A stretch of DNA of 64,000 nt, from the NCBI GenBank assembly GCA_037127255.1, contig JBANSL010000002.1:12134001-12198000 (forward strand), given 5' to 3'. The stretch's first letter is position 1; the number at the start of each line of letters is the position of its first letter. This DNA comes from Persicaria tinctoria (taxonomy: Eukaryota > Streptophyta > Magnoliopsida > Caryophyllales > Polygonaceae). Below, in pieces: positions 47,492-59,198 of the stretch. Below the pieces are notes generated by a model. It was not told the DNA's origin, made no database searches, and saw only the letters and a program-made list of their open reading frames with translations. The position numbers and the translations under genes are program-made.

Positions 47492-47748
47492 AAGCAACTC
47501 CATATTTCATTGAAGAGTTGAGTTTTAAATCTTTTGATATAGGGCATAGTATATATCGCAACGATCGATTAACTAACTTCTGTTTGATTTTAAAAAGAGT
47601 GTCTAATTAAAAAAAAAAAAAAAAGTAGAGTGGTAGAACTTCTGATGGGAGGTTTGGAGTATTTCTCCCACATCGATTATAAAATATTGTAAATGATGAG
47701 TTATAAGAAATAATAAAGATGTATACAATAACTTAAACTTGTGTATTA

Positions 47749-47994
47749 CTCAGTTTCTTTTAATTGACTTTTTATTATTTATGCACGTTTTTTAAAGTGT
47801 AAAAAACTATATAAAATAATAATTTTTTAAATATTTTTTTTCAATAATCTCATACTTATTGGTAATAAGTATAATATTATTATATTTTTTTTATTAAAAT
47901 ATTAATATTTAATATATTTTTTACCATTTTAAAACTACGTGCTTAACTTGAAAAAATCACTTAAAAATTAATTTTTAAAAAGAAACGAAGGGAG
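47749..47994. mobile_element. Stowaway-like MITE
   Basis: 246 bp between TA dinucleotides (47747-47748, 47995-47996) with diverged complementary arms. The left arm starts CTCAGTTTCTTTTAATTGAC and the right ends AAACGAAGGGAG. Confidence 0.65.
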
Positions 47995-48075
47995 TAGATT
48001 GTAGTTATATCCCATCTTACAATCGCGAAGGTTGCTGCTACATCAAACTCTGTTTTCTCATTGACTCCGCGGTAG

Positions 48076-48803
48076 GTGGCATTATGGAAGTCTCAGCAGG
48101 ATACTCACTCGTCTGATAGGTTGCGTGCAGTTCCTATTTCTGGGTTGGGGCAGACTATGAATGGAAGAACCTATCGTAGTGTGCTTAGCTATCGATTGGG
48201 AGTTCCGTTGTTCACGGTGTCCAGACCCTGTCCCGCTTGTTCTCGGGTCTTTGATGGCGATGTCTACGGTGACCATGTTGTGTCTTGTGCTGGTACTGTG
48301 GGAATTAAATATCGACATAACCTCGTTCGCGACACCTTATTGGATATCTGCTACAGGTCCGGGATTTCTGCCGGTAAGGAGGTTGATATCAGTTTGGTTG
48401 ATGGGCATGATAAGCCCCTTCGTCCGGCGGATTTGCTCCTTTATTCCTGGGATAGGGGGCGGGATGCGTGTGTTGATCTGACAGGATCCTCCCCCTTGAC
48501 TAAGTCTGGGATGTCTGACTTTGTGCCCAGTCGTGCTGTTGTTGATGCTGCTCAGCGCAAGTGTGTCAAGTATCGGGATTTGTGCATGGCGGCTGGTTTC
48601 TTACCCTTCTCCTTCTCTTCGTTGGGGGAGTTAGATACAGATGCGGTTGCCTTGCTGAAGCGGATTCAAAAATTCTCCGTATCTCAGGATGCGGGGGCTC
48701 GTGCTGCAACTTATATTTTTACTAGACTCGGTTTTATTATCGCTAAGGGAGTGGGTGCCCAGATAGTATTTCGACTACCCACTAATTTCTTGTGAAGCAA
48801 GTT

Positions 48804-48834
<31 letters not shown>

Positions 48835-48850
48835 GTAATAATAATAATAA
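48076..48850 (+). mobile_element. 5'-truncated non-LTR retroelement C-terminal ORF
   Basis: An open frame to 48795 (up to 239 aa, no convincing ATG start, stop just upstream) followed by a (TAA)n tail at about 48806-48850, as in many non-LTR elements. Residues 53-74 form a zinc-knuckle-like CPAC...GDHVVSC motif. Then RHNLVRD, RPADLLLYSW and DACVDLT occur in an order resembling the R-PD-(D/E)-x-K layout of restriction-like endonuclease domains that follow the reverse transcriptase in some non-LTR elements. I recall similar C-termini annotated as reverse-transcriptase-related in other plants. No RT motif is left. The frame is undisturbed, so the insertion may be young or the region may be constrained. 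Confidence 0.55.
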
Positions 48851-49555
48851 AATTGATACAACCCGATACATGCTCTTGAGATATAGTTTAAGACTCTAAA
48901 AGAAGCCTAATGATAAAATATTCTCAAAACTATTATTTTTTAGTTTTTTAATATCATTTTCTTAGAGTCGATACGTTATTTAGTAGGGAGTATTTCCCAG
49001 TTAGACTTTTTAATCTATGTCCTTAGGCATAAGTTAGAAAAACCGAATTAAGTATTTGCCAAACATAGCCTTATTCAATGCAAAATTATTACTCCTGGTG
49101 AATGTGATGTTGTCGCTATGTAGGGGTGTTATGTGAACACGAGTATCTATCGAATTCAACTCGTACTCGCTCGATAAAAACTCGGATTGAGCTCGTTTAT
49201 TTTCTAGACGAGTCGAGTATGAGAACATTTTAAAGCTTGGCTCGTTCGAATTAAGCTCAAATAGCTCGAATTTTATGGAATTTCTCAAATTTCCTTGAAG
49301 TTACTGAATAATGTACAAGTAGACCTGGAAGCTCGAAAAAAGCTCGACTCGAGCTCGTTCATTTTCTAAACGAATCGAGTATGAGCACATTTTTAAGCTC
49401 GAGTCAAAATTTAGACTTAACTCGAACTCGTTCATATCCTAAATGTACTGAACATGAACAAGCAATATTCGGCTCGTTCGACTTGAATAACAACACTATA
49501 TAATGATTAATGAATATAATGGTTAATAAATAACCAACAGGGGATGATTTTTTTT
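48851..49555. repeat. Dispersed CTCG-rich repeat
   Basis: 49080-49500 contains repeated 'gagctcgtt.attttcta.acga.tcgagtatgag' units, with a related segment at 58780-58960. No ORF of interest; probably a non-autonomous element family. Confidence 0.45.
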
Positions 49556-51162
49556 AGGAAAATTCCGATTGGTGCCCTTTAAGGGATGGTGTTCCAAGTA
49601 TAATTTTTCCCCGGATGGTACCTTCACTTTTTGAAAAAGTCCATTCCGTGCCCATAGTTCATTTTCCCTTTTAACTTTGTTAGTTTTTTTATTTAAAAAA
49701 ATAAAAGAAAGGGAATTCCTCCAATTTTCAACTCGGACAAAGATGCAATTGAGATCGAAGGACACCTCCTCTTGTGATTTTCCTCTTCAATGGACTACTT
49801 CTGAATATGAAATTTGTGGAGGGAGATGAGGCTCCCACGCATGGCCACTACTTGTTAGTGGTCTCCTTCGAGGCACCCACGTCAACCTTCTCCGGTCATC
49901 TCCAGTGGTCTTCGTCGTGGGAATCGACCACCGTTTCCCAACTTGCAACTGATCGTCTTCAACTTCGGCGTCGGACTTTAGGACGAACATTGTTTTTTTG
50001 CAGACATACCCTTTTTTGGCAGTTTTCAACTCTCCCAAGTCCCACCCTTTCCTCTCACATGCAATTGGAATTCCAGGAAAAAGATTCTCACTGCCATAAA
50101 TACACCCCATTATAATGCTCTTGAAAGCTCCAAACTTTCCCTCTTGTTTCGAGCATCTCCAATTTCATCTTCTAAATCCCAAGATCATTGACGATTGCAT
50201 TGGCCTGTGCGAGTAAACCCTAATTCCGAGGTAGTCCCCTTACCAGATCCGTCGAATTAATGTCGGAGAACCCAAATCTACTGTCGAGGAGGCCAACGCC
50301 CTTGACGGCGAGGCCGACCAGCTTCATCGTCCCCTATGAGACGCCCAAGCTCCGAGAGGACCGAGGCCGACCAAGCTTCATCGTCCCCTACGAGACGCCC
50401 AAGCTTGAGGAGTTTTCGATTTTTAAATGTTTTTATTTATTTATTTTAAATAATGCTTTTTTTTTTTAACACGAAACAAAGGCGAAAATGCATAAAACCA
50501 CCCACTATTTATTGTTGTTTTCAAATATCCACCCCTTATTAAAAAATTGTCAAATAACCACCCATTAAATATAGGTTGTTTACAACTAACCACCTATACC
50601 CCTTTTCTTGTATTAAAATAATTCTATGCTTATTACTAATTACATGAAATTATTTTTAAAAAAAGTATTTAAAATTTTGATATTTTATATATTATTACAT
50701 TTTATTAAAAATTACGTGAAATAATAAAAATCAAATGTTTTTAATAAGATGTAATAATATACGTAGTATAAAATATCAAATTTCTGAATTTTCGGCTATA
50801 ATTTTCTTTTCATATTAAATTAAGTGAGGTTTAACAAGAAAAGGGGTATGAGTGGTTAGTTGCAAACAACCTATATTTAATGGGTGGTTATTTAATAATT
50901 TTTTAATAAGGGGTGGTTATTTGCAAGCAATAATGAATAGTGGGTGGTTATTTGACAATTTTTTAATAAGGGGTGGTTATTTGCAGACAACAATGAATAG
51001 TGGGTGATTTTATGCATCTTTGCCTCGGAGCTAAAGATAGGATGAACTATGGGCACGGATTGGACTTTTTCAAAAAGTGAAGGGTACCATCCGGAAAAAA
51101 AATTAAACTTGGGACACCATCCGAAATTGCTTTAACTTGAAGGGCACCAATTGGAATTTCCT
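49556..51162. mobile_element. TIR element with exon-like cargo (Pack-MULE-like candidate)
   Basis: Long terminal inverted repeats, 49556-49663 and 51041-51162, sharing 'ttccgattggtgccctt', 'ccggatggtacc', and 'cactttttgaaaaagtcca' runs. The interior at about 49740-50420 is GC-richer and gene-like, with a duplicated ~50-bp module at 50310-50410 that encodes FIVPYETPKL twice. No transposase. A separate fold-back element is nested at about 50478-51026. The flanks do not show a clean 9-bp duplication because the left side is a T-run, so the superfamily is not settled. Confidence 0.6.
50478..51026. mobile_element. Nested fold-back element
   Basis: Complementary arms beginning 'aggcgaaaatgcataaaa' and ending 'ttttatgcatctttgcct'. 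The arms read cccacta..attgttgt, then ccccttattaaaaaattg, and so on. The right arm holds an extra ~74-bp tandem copy of part of the arm. AT-rich, non-coding centre. Confidence 0.65.
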
Positions 51163-51436
51163 CTTTTTTAAGCAAGATAATAATTCAGTTCGCTAGACAA
51201 GTCTAGAAAAATCGAGAGATCGAACCAGACTAATCATCATGTACATCCAAGAGGGATGATTGTGTAGGCTCCCATAAATAGAATGGATTATTATTTGTTC
51301 ATTTTGTCTTCAAAAAACGTCTCCCGATGTTCTTGCTGTGTTCAATTTGGCAAGTGGCTGCAGTATAACTGTAGAAGGCTACTAAAGGCTGAAAAAGTTT
51401 ATACTCTATTATACATAAGTAACAAACTTCACAAGA
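51163..51436. other. 5' flank of tRNA gene
   Basis: AT-rich intergenic DNA, nothing recognised. A CAA occurs shortly upstream of the tRNA ('agtaacaaacttcacaag'), as is common for plant tRNA genes. Confidence 0.4.
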
Positions 51437-51508
51437 GGGCATTTGGTCTAGTGGTATGATTCTCGCTTTGGGTGCGAGAGGTCCCGAGTTCGATTCTCGG
51501 AATGCCCC
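51437..51508 (+). tRNA. tRNA-Pro (anticodon UGG)
   Basis: 72-nt cloverleaf. Acceptor GGGCATT pairs with AATGCCC, discriminator C. Anticodon stem CTCGC/GCGAG encloses loop TTTGGGT, so the anticodon is TGG. T arm CCGAG TTCGATT CTCGG. No intron. Followed by ATTTTTA, a pol III terminator-like T-run. Unlike the tRNA-like pieces in CACTA-2, every arm is normal, so it is likely functional in the cytosol. Confidence 0.96.
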
Positions 51509-51707
51509 ATTTTTACATAGTTTATTTTTACTCTCGATACAAACTAATGTGAGGGATCATCCAACACCTCCTTATTTTGAGACTACTAAAAAGTATAAAA
51601 GTAGAACGCACATTAGTTTATAGGGAAAAAAAAAACACAATACCAAACTTTAGGTCACTCCTAAAAGAAGTGAAGATCAAACATGTTTGTCAGCCAAGAA
51701 ATGAAGA

Positions 51708-54700
51708 TCAAACATGTTTTTTGAAGAGAAAATGAGCAACCATCCATTCTTCACCATTGTTGTAGCCGAAGAGCTCAGCTACCGCTATGAAGAACGTTCT
51801 CCAGTAAGCTGTCCACTTGGTTGCGGACTCTTCTCCATAGGTTGCTTCCATTATCGGCTTTATCTTCACCATGTTTTCATCCATTCTTTGTAGCCACTTC
51901 TCGCTGCAACTCACACCGCATTCAAAATTCATTCATACAATGTACCATATGGTTGATTTTAAGGTAAGATCGATCAATGCACGATCAGTTCATTTTACCT
52001 TGTTTCTGCGTAGTGCTTCCCGTTCACCAGCCAGTGATCGACTATACTGACATCTTCCTGGAAGTAAAGAAGCAGATTCGCAGAAGGCATGGTTCCACCT
52101 GCGAAGAAGTACCTAGTGATCCAGTCGTCGTCGTTCAAATCCTGCACCATCCAACATAATTCATCGCCAAACGGTTCATCCTAAACTGCTCTCAATCAAC
52201 CAAACCATATCTTGATTTTATCTAACAATTATCATACCTCAAAGTGGTAAGCAAACGTTTTATGGCAGAAATAATGAACAAACAAAAGGCTATCCTCCTT
52301 CATCCATTTCGATATCTTCTTCAGTAGCTCCCCGTAATTCTTCATGTGCTATACAATAATCAATTCAATACAAGATCATCGATTAAAATGAACGATTATA
52401 TGGAGGAAGACTGAGAAAATTTTATGTGTTACATTACATACCTCAAACATCTCAATTGAAAAAATTCGATCATAACTCGCTTCCATTTCGAATGTGCTAA
52501 TATCTGCCACAATGATCTTCACATTCTCCAGTTCAAGTTCTCTGGATATTAGAAACCCACAATCAAACATATGAATGAATGTTAATCCCTAAGTTGATAG
52601 ATCTTATAAGTAATTGACCTGCATTGATCCTCTATATGTGCCTTCTGTGTAACAGAGTTGCAAATCCCAGTGATAGTAGAATTGGGGTGCTTTCGGGCGA
52701 TGAATATAGAAAGAGATCCCCAGCCACACCCGACATCAAGAACACTATGACCGTCTTTCAGCTGCGCCCTCTCGCAGTAGAGCTCCAACATCGCAGCCTC
52801 TGCCTCATCTAGGCTGCTTGCTTTGTTGGGGAAGTAGCAACAGCTGCAGTTCAAGAGATGAAATTATGTGCATCTTTTCTTCTTTTTTTTGATAAGGGAA
52901 ATTGATTCGATCTATTAGATATCACCATGTCTAGGAAATCGAGAGGCAGGCAAATAGCAGTCGCAACCAATCACATAAAAAAATGTATCTCAAATTATCA
53001 CATAAACAATGTATCAATTTTCAATGTAACAGTATCATTTTTAAAGGAACATAAATTGTAATTACCTGTATTTGAGGTGCTTTCCAAGAACGAGCTTGAA
53101 GAATGAAGTGGGAAGCTCATAGTGTTGCTCCTTTGGCTTTTCTGTCTGAATCGCTATGGCCATTTTCCTCAGTGCTGCATTAATCCAACTCCTGTTAGAT
53201 ACTTGGATCCAGTCTTTTCTTTTCTTTTTCTTTTCTTTTTTTTGATAAATAAAGAAAGAATAAAATATGATATCCTAATATCTTAACAAATACTGTGTAA
53301 CAACTTGGAAGGAGAAAAACGAAGATCTGATTTTCTGTTTGATTGAATTGCTGTGTTTACAATGTAGCTGCTATTTATACATCTTGGAAAGCAAGGTTCT
53401 TAACTAACACACCCTTACTTTACTAACCACAACATGACCCATCTAACACTTGACCTATGGTCAATACGCCCCCTCAAGATGGAGGGTGGTACAACCCCAG
53501 CTTGGAGAGAATGAAATTCTGTTGATGTGAAGGCAAAATTTTGGTGAGAACGTCCGCTAGCTGGTCAGAGGAAGTGACAAAAGAGAGCTGTAGGAGGCCA
53601 TCAAGAACCTTGTCACAAGTGAAGTGGCAATCCACTTCTATGTGTTTGGTGCGCCCGTGGAAGACAGGGTTGGATGCAATCTGGATTGCTGATCGATTAT
53701 CACAAAATAATTGGACTGGCTTGAGCGGATTAATCGAGAAATCTTGAAGCAAACGCACCAGCCATGTGATCTCAGTAGCAGCATTGGCCATAGCCCTGTA
53801 CTCGGATTCAGAAGAGTTGCGGGATACCACCGATTGCTTCTTGGATTTCCAACTGATTGGAGATGATCCAAGGAAAACTATGTAACCAGTGACAGAGCGA
53901 CGGGTCATAGGACAAGAAGCCCAGTCAGAATCGGAGAATGCCTTAAAAACTGGAGAAGCGCAACCATTGAGTAAAATTCCTTGGCCTGCAGTGCCTTTGA
54001 CATAACGAAGGGTGTGCAACAGGGCATCAAAGTGAAGGGAATGAGGATTTTGCATAAACTGGCTCAAAGTTTGCACTGAATAGCACAGATCAGGTCGAGT
54101 GTTTGTTAAGAAATTTAGTTTCCCAACCAAGGCTCGATAAACAGAAGGATCTGAAAGAGGCACTCCATCAGTAGCAGTAAGCTTAAGATGAAGAGGTAAG
54201 GGGGTCACGGCTGGTTTACTGGAGTCCAAGATGCCAGCATCTAGAAGAAGTTCCTTTGTAAACTTTGATTGAGTAACAACAAAGCCAGCAGGAAGAGAAG
54301 TGATCTCCATTCCTAAGAAGTAATGAAGCTCCCCAAGGTCCTTAATACTGAAGGCAGAATGTAGAAAAGACTTGAGAGCCCGAATTGCATCCAAATCATT
54401 ACCAGTGATAAGGACGTCATCAACATACACGGCTAGAATGGTGATGTGGTGAGATTGATGTTTGATGAAGACAGAATAGTCATTCTTCGATTGAACAAAG
54501 TTCAAGCCCTGCAGAGTAGTTGTAAGCTTGTGAAACCATTGCATGGAAGCTTGTTTAAGGCCATACAAGCTCTTCTTTAGACGACATACATGATGGAGAG
54601 GATTGGGAACACCCTCAGGCATCACCATGAACACTTCTTTATGTAAATCGCCATGAAGAAAGGCATTGTTGACGTCTAACTGGTGAATTGGCCACTGTTT

Positions 54701-57700
54701 GGAGGCAGCAACAGCAATCAAAGTGCGGATGGCAGTCATCTTAACCACTGGAGAAAATGTCTCATGGAAGTCAATCCCTTTCTTTGTTCATAGCACAAAC
54801 CCAATTTGGATCACAAGATGCAATTTTGTAAGAAGAAGGTTCTGTATAAGAGGATATATGTGTGAGAAAAGCAAAATGAGAAGCTGGAAGATAAGAAGAA
54901 TCAACCACATTAATCAAGGCAGTAGAGGAGGGTCCAAAGTTGCACACGAAATCCTTCAAGTAGGCACAGGTGGATGTCGAGGTCTAGTAGATTGTCTGAG
55001 TGGTGGTGGTGGTGGTGGTGGTGGTGGTGGTGGTGTAGGGGTAGCAGAAGATGATGCACTGTCAGGAATGGGATTGGCAAACAAAGGAGGGGGAGAGGCT
55101 GGATTTGGGGATTCATCAAACAAAGAAGAGGTGTGGGAAAGGTTGGGAGTGGTTGCAATTGGTGTAAGAATAAAGTCAAAATCATGGTCAGAAGACATTG
55201 CAGCAGGTAGAGGAGCATCAGTTTGAAGAGGTTTGAGGTGAAGAGGGAAATGTGACTCATGGAAGATGATATTTCTAGTGACATGAATGTGTTTAGTGGC
55301 AAGATCAAGGGCCTTGTAACCTTTCTTGCCAAAGCAATATCCAAGAAACACACAAGGAGTGGCTCGAGGATGAAATTTGCCAGCAGTATGGGGATAATTT
55401 GACACAAAACAAAGACAACCAAAGGGTTTAATGAGGCTGTAGTCTGATTGTTTATTGAATAGCAGAAAATATGGGGAAACATTCTTGAGAGAAGGGAGAG
55501 GTGTGCGGTTAATGAGATAGGTGGCTGTCAAAACACACTCTCTCCAATATATGAGAGGCACATCGGATTGAAAAAGGAGAGCACGAGCAACCTCAAGGAG
55601 GTGCTTGTGTTTCCTTTCAACAATTCCATTTTGTTGTGGTGTATAGGGACAGCTTGTTTGATGCAAAATGCCTTTGGTTGTGAAAAGGTGAGAGGCTTGA
55701 TGGCCATAAAACTCTGCTGCATTGTCAGACCCGATGATTTTAATCTTTGAACTAAATTGTGTAGCAACCATTTCAATGAATGAAGAGAGAATAGGAAGAG
55801 CACTGCTCTTAGTAGGCATGAGAAATATCCAGGTAGCCTTTGTGTGATCATCCACAATGGTCAAAAAATATTTATGACCATTGTGAGTAGGGGTATGGAA
55901 TGGACCCCAAGTGTCTGTATGTATAAGATCAAAAGGGGCCTGAGCTCTAGACATAGAGTCAGGGAAAGAATTTCGTTGTTGTTTAGCCTTAGGACAAATC
56001 TTGCACAAGTAAGATGGTTTGACAGTATCACCAACAACATGAATATGCTTTAATTGAGAAAATGGAACATGTCCCATGCGACAATGCCACAATTCAAGTA
56101 AATGAGATGAAAGTGTAACAGAACAAGCAAAAGGTTTATTCAAGACAGTATAGGACACATCTTCTGAGGGGCTAACACCTTGCTTACAGGAAGAATTCAT
56201 GTGAACAACATATAGACCTTTAACCTCACTGCCAATCAAAAGGGATGTCTTCGTCAAAGGGGTCTGAAGGAAACAGAACTTCTCAATAAAGAGGATATGA
56301 GAATTAGAATCAGAAATTAACTTGTTAACAGACAAAAGATTGAAACAGAAATCGGGAACATGAAGAACATTAGTAAGTGTGAGAGAGGGAGAAAGGATAA
56401 CAGTGCCAAAGTGAGTGACAGAGGTAGATCTGCCATTTGGCATGGTGATAAGAATAGGTTTAGAAAGAGGAAGAAATGATTGAAACAAAGAACGATTGGG
56501 AGTAAGGTGATCAGTGGCACCGCTATCAATGATCCAAGTTGGATTTGTACTAGAACTTAGAAAACTGAAATTCGTACCTGCGAGGAAAGCTGCAGTCTCA
56601 GATTGAGGAACATTAGACTTGCTAAGGAGGGCGAGAAGCTGGCTATACTGCTCCGAGGTCAGAGAATTGAGTGAAGAATCAGCAGCGGTTGCAGCAGTGT
56701 GTTGTGACAGGCCCTTACCAGGAGGATAACCATGCTTCTTCCAACATTTCTCCACCAGATGACCTCCAAGCTTGCAGAAGTCACAAAATAAAGTATGGCC
56801 GTGCAGTTTCCAGCAAGTATCCATGACATGACCGCCAATTTTGCAATGATCACAGAATAAGGTACCGCGTCCTCCTGTGGAGGATCCTCTTCCACCTGTA
56901 GGAGCTCCACACCCTCGTGGAGCTGGAGATTGACCATGACCTGCACCTTTGCCTGGATCTGAAGAAGTAGAAAATCTTTGGGAAGCAAGAGAAGTACTAG
57001 CATCAGAAGTTGAAGAAGACGATTTAGCGCCAATTTCTCGCTGTTCCTCATCTTGAACAACCAGTTGATAAACCTCAGCCAACGGAGGAGGAGGCTGAAT
57101 CATGAGAATCTGAGCCCTGGCAGCAGCGTATGACTCATTGAGGCCGACGAGGAACTGGATAATTTGCTGATCTTCAAGAAGCTTCTGCAACAAGCTCGCA
57201 GATCCACATTCGCAAGCACGATCTTCAAGAGTAAGAGCATATTCATCCCAAAGTTTCTTTAATTTGGTGAAATAAGCTGAAACAGAAAGCGATCCTTGAG
57301 AGATCGAATTGAGATCGCGATGGATCTGGAAAACACGAGTACGATTTGTGCGATTGAAACGAGTAGCTAAATTTTGCCAGATCGCAGTTGCAGATCGAAA
57401 GTATAGAACAAATTCGGCAATATCTTTCTCCAAAGAGTGCAAAAGCCAAGCAATAACCATGTTATTGCAACGATCCCACCGAGTAGCTAGAATCGAAGGA
57501 GGACACTTACATGAACCAGTTACAAAACCAAACTTGTTCTTAGCATAGAGAGAAATCTCTGCAGATCTACGCCAAGGTCCATAGTTGCGATCGTTGAGGA
57601 GGCAAGTGGAGAGCATGAAGTTTGGATGGTCCGAATGGTGGAGGAAGAGCTCGTCATTTGAATCTAGAGAAGCAAAGGGATTGGTAACTTCCGGATTGTC

Positions 57701-58290
57701 CATGAAATCAAGCCTGATACCATGTAACAACTTGGAAGGAGAAAAACGAAGATCTGATTTTCTGTTTGATTGAATTGTTGTGTTTACAATGTAGCTGCTA
57801 TTTATACATCTTGGAAAGCAAGGTTCTTAACTAACACACCCTTACTTTACTAACCACAACATGACCCATCTAACACTTGACCTATGGTCAATATACTGTA
57901 ACATTAAATCTGATGACATCCTAATATCCAGATTGAATGGTTTACAATCAATTCAACTATATTTTTTTTAAGGTCAGCTCCGCGGATCCGAATCCGAACC
58001 ATAACTGGTCGAGAAGGAAGAGAAGAGCTGGAAATGGATCAATCGACATAGATTTGCAGAAATTGAACTGGAATTGGGGATTAATTTCCCACATTTTACT
58101 TACAGTGGACAAAGTGGAGGAGATGGGAGAGCTGGAGCTCGGAGGTTGGTTGGTAGCCGGAGCGGAGTCGGGAGGCGAGGAGGAGGCGCGTCAGCCTCCT
58201 AACCACTGCATCCGGCAGCAACCCCCTCTCCAGAGATTTCACCGCCGTCTTCACCGCCGCGCCGTACGCTTTCTCCTTCAACCCTTCCAT
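51708..58290 (-). CDS. Coclaurine N-methyltransferase-like / CFA-synthase-family methyltransferase
   Basis: Seven exons on the minus strand: 58290-58104, 53174-53066, 52843-52619, 52541-52442, 52348-52238, 52141-51999, 51903-51708. They sum to 1071 nt, giving 356 aa, the length I expect for Arabidopsis-type homologues. The N-terminus is [20 protein letters not shown]. The SAM-binding motif I ([10 protein letters not shown]) is at about 133-142, EMFEH spans the exon 4/5 join (about 205-208), and the end is [12 protein letters not shown]. This family uses S-adenosylmethionine. In alkaloid plants members methylate benzylisoquinoline nitrogen; the substrate here is unknown. All donors are GT and acceptors AG. 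Upstream in-frame Mets exist; the one at 58290 is chosen by homology. Intron 1 was enlarged to 4.9 kb by copia-B, in the same direction; no coding damage is seen. Confidence 0.92.
53296..53466 (-). repeat. 3' LTR of copia-B
   Basis: 171 bp, one base different from the 5' LTR. It adjoins the TACTG duplication at 53291-53295. Confidence 0.88.
53474..57703 (-). pseudogene. copia-B gag-pol polyprotein gene, defective
   Basis: From the Met at 57703: copia gag; two zinc knuckles ([14 protein letters not shown] and [14 protein letters not shown], about 56870-56740); protease DSGATDHL (about 56530); integrase core ([28 protein letters not shown]) at about 55960-55560; then a poly-proline tract encoded by a CCA-type repeat at 55004-55036. 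The frame ends at 54956. A different frame continues to about 54770, and the reverse transcriptase resumes in the frame 54748-53474 with YVDD at about 54416-54427 and RNase H. The N-terminal part of the reverse transcriptase appears missing across 54770-54750, so the copy is likely inactive. Confidence 0.9.
57723..57893 (-). repeat. 5' LTR of copia-B
   Basis: 171 bp; on the minus strand runs TATTGACC to GTTGTTACA. The 5' end lacks a canonical TG, but the boundary is fixed by the TACTG duplication. Confidence 0.88.
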
Positions 58291-58390
58291 TATCTGTGCT
58301 TGGCTGAATGAGAGGCAGCTTTGATTGTGTAGTGTCCAGCGCAGACGGTGTGGTGTCATACTGTCGTCTAGCAGTGTCAATCACGGACAT

Positions 58391-59198
58391 TCTTGTATTC
58401 TTTTTTCAGTAAAATTAAAATGATTTTTTAGGCGCACGTATTAATTTTTTTTATTTTTTTACAGAATCCTCGATATATTTGATGGTCTTTTCAGTTTTCA
58501 TGATCTCTTAATTTATCTAAGAAAATTTATTAGATTTCAATCTATAGAGTTTGGGAAATTATTTTATAAATTAGGTAACATTATTAAAAATTAAAAATAA
58601 TTCGATTTAAGCAACTCATTAAGTAGGGTTTTGATATGAAAAAAGAAACATCTTTTTATCAATTGATTCATATTTGAAAAAAAAAAGCATAATTTGACAG
58701 GTTAAATTTTATTTATAAAATTTAGGGAAATAGTTTATGTTAAAGTTTCAAGACCCCGTTTCTTTACAAAAACAAGTTGTCTAGGGCTTGTTTATTTGTG
58801 AAATGAGTCGATTAGAGTTCGTTTATTTACGAAATGAGAGTCGAGTATGAACATATTTTAAAACTCGACTTTAAATTAAAGCTCAGTTGAACCCCGACTT
58901 CTTTCTAAATGAGCTTAATATGAATAATGCTCAATTCGGTTAGTTTTAGTAACACTTGTCTTAAGTGAAATGGCCATTGGATTAATGTGTGTGAGAGAGA
59001 TTGTTTGTGAAATAGACAATATTTTGGTGAGAGTTGGGGTCAATTTGCTAAATATTCTATAAAGCTGACAGGGGTAGTATGTAAAAAAGTCTGCAAAGTT
59101 GGGGCAAATGTTGTATTTTAGCAGATGTAGAAAACCCCTAGCCAGGGTCACAAAACCCTTCGCCTTGGACGATTCTAGGTGAAGGCTCAAGCTCAACA
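58391..59198. other. Divergent intergenic region
   Basis: About 0.9 kb between the start of the minus-strand methyltransferase gene and the plus-strand NSUN5-like gene. 58780-58960 belongs to the CTCG-rich repeat family of 49080-49500. No clear TATA was assigned for either gene. Confidence 0.5.

Larger units (their letters stand above)
53296..57893 (-). mobile_element. Young Ty1-copia LTR retrotransposon (copia-B) in an intron
   Basis: 4598 bp on the minus strand. LTRs are 57723-57893 (5') and 53296-53466 (3'), 171 bp each, with one difference by eye (C/T in 'gaattg.tgtg'). Target duplication TACTG at 53291-53295 and 57894-57898. The primer site TGGTATCA lies directly inside the 5' LTR (57722-57715), and a purine-rich tract precedes the 3' LTR. 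The LTR contains a TATA-like TGTATAAATAG on the minus strand. Inserted in intron 1 of the methyltransferase gene in the sense direction. Confidence 0.95.

Noticed and set aside
49774..50115. Overlapping 107- and 113-codon ORFs on both strands
   Set aside because: Mutual shadows inside the TIR element; kept only as possible captured sequence, not as genes.
54699..55226. 175-codon plus-strand ORF with a glycine run
   Set aside because: Shadow of copia-B pol; the glycine run is the complement of the poly-proline repeat.
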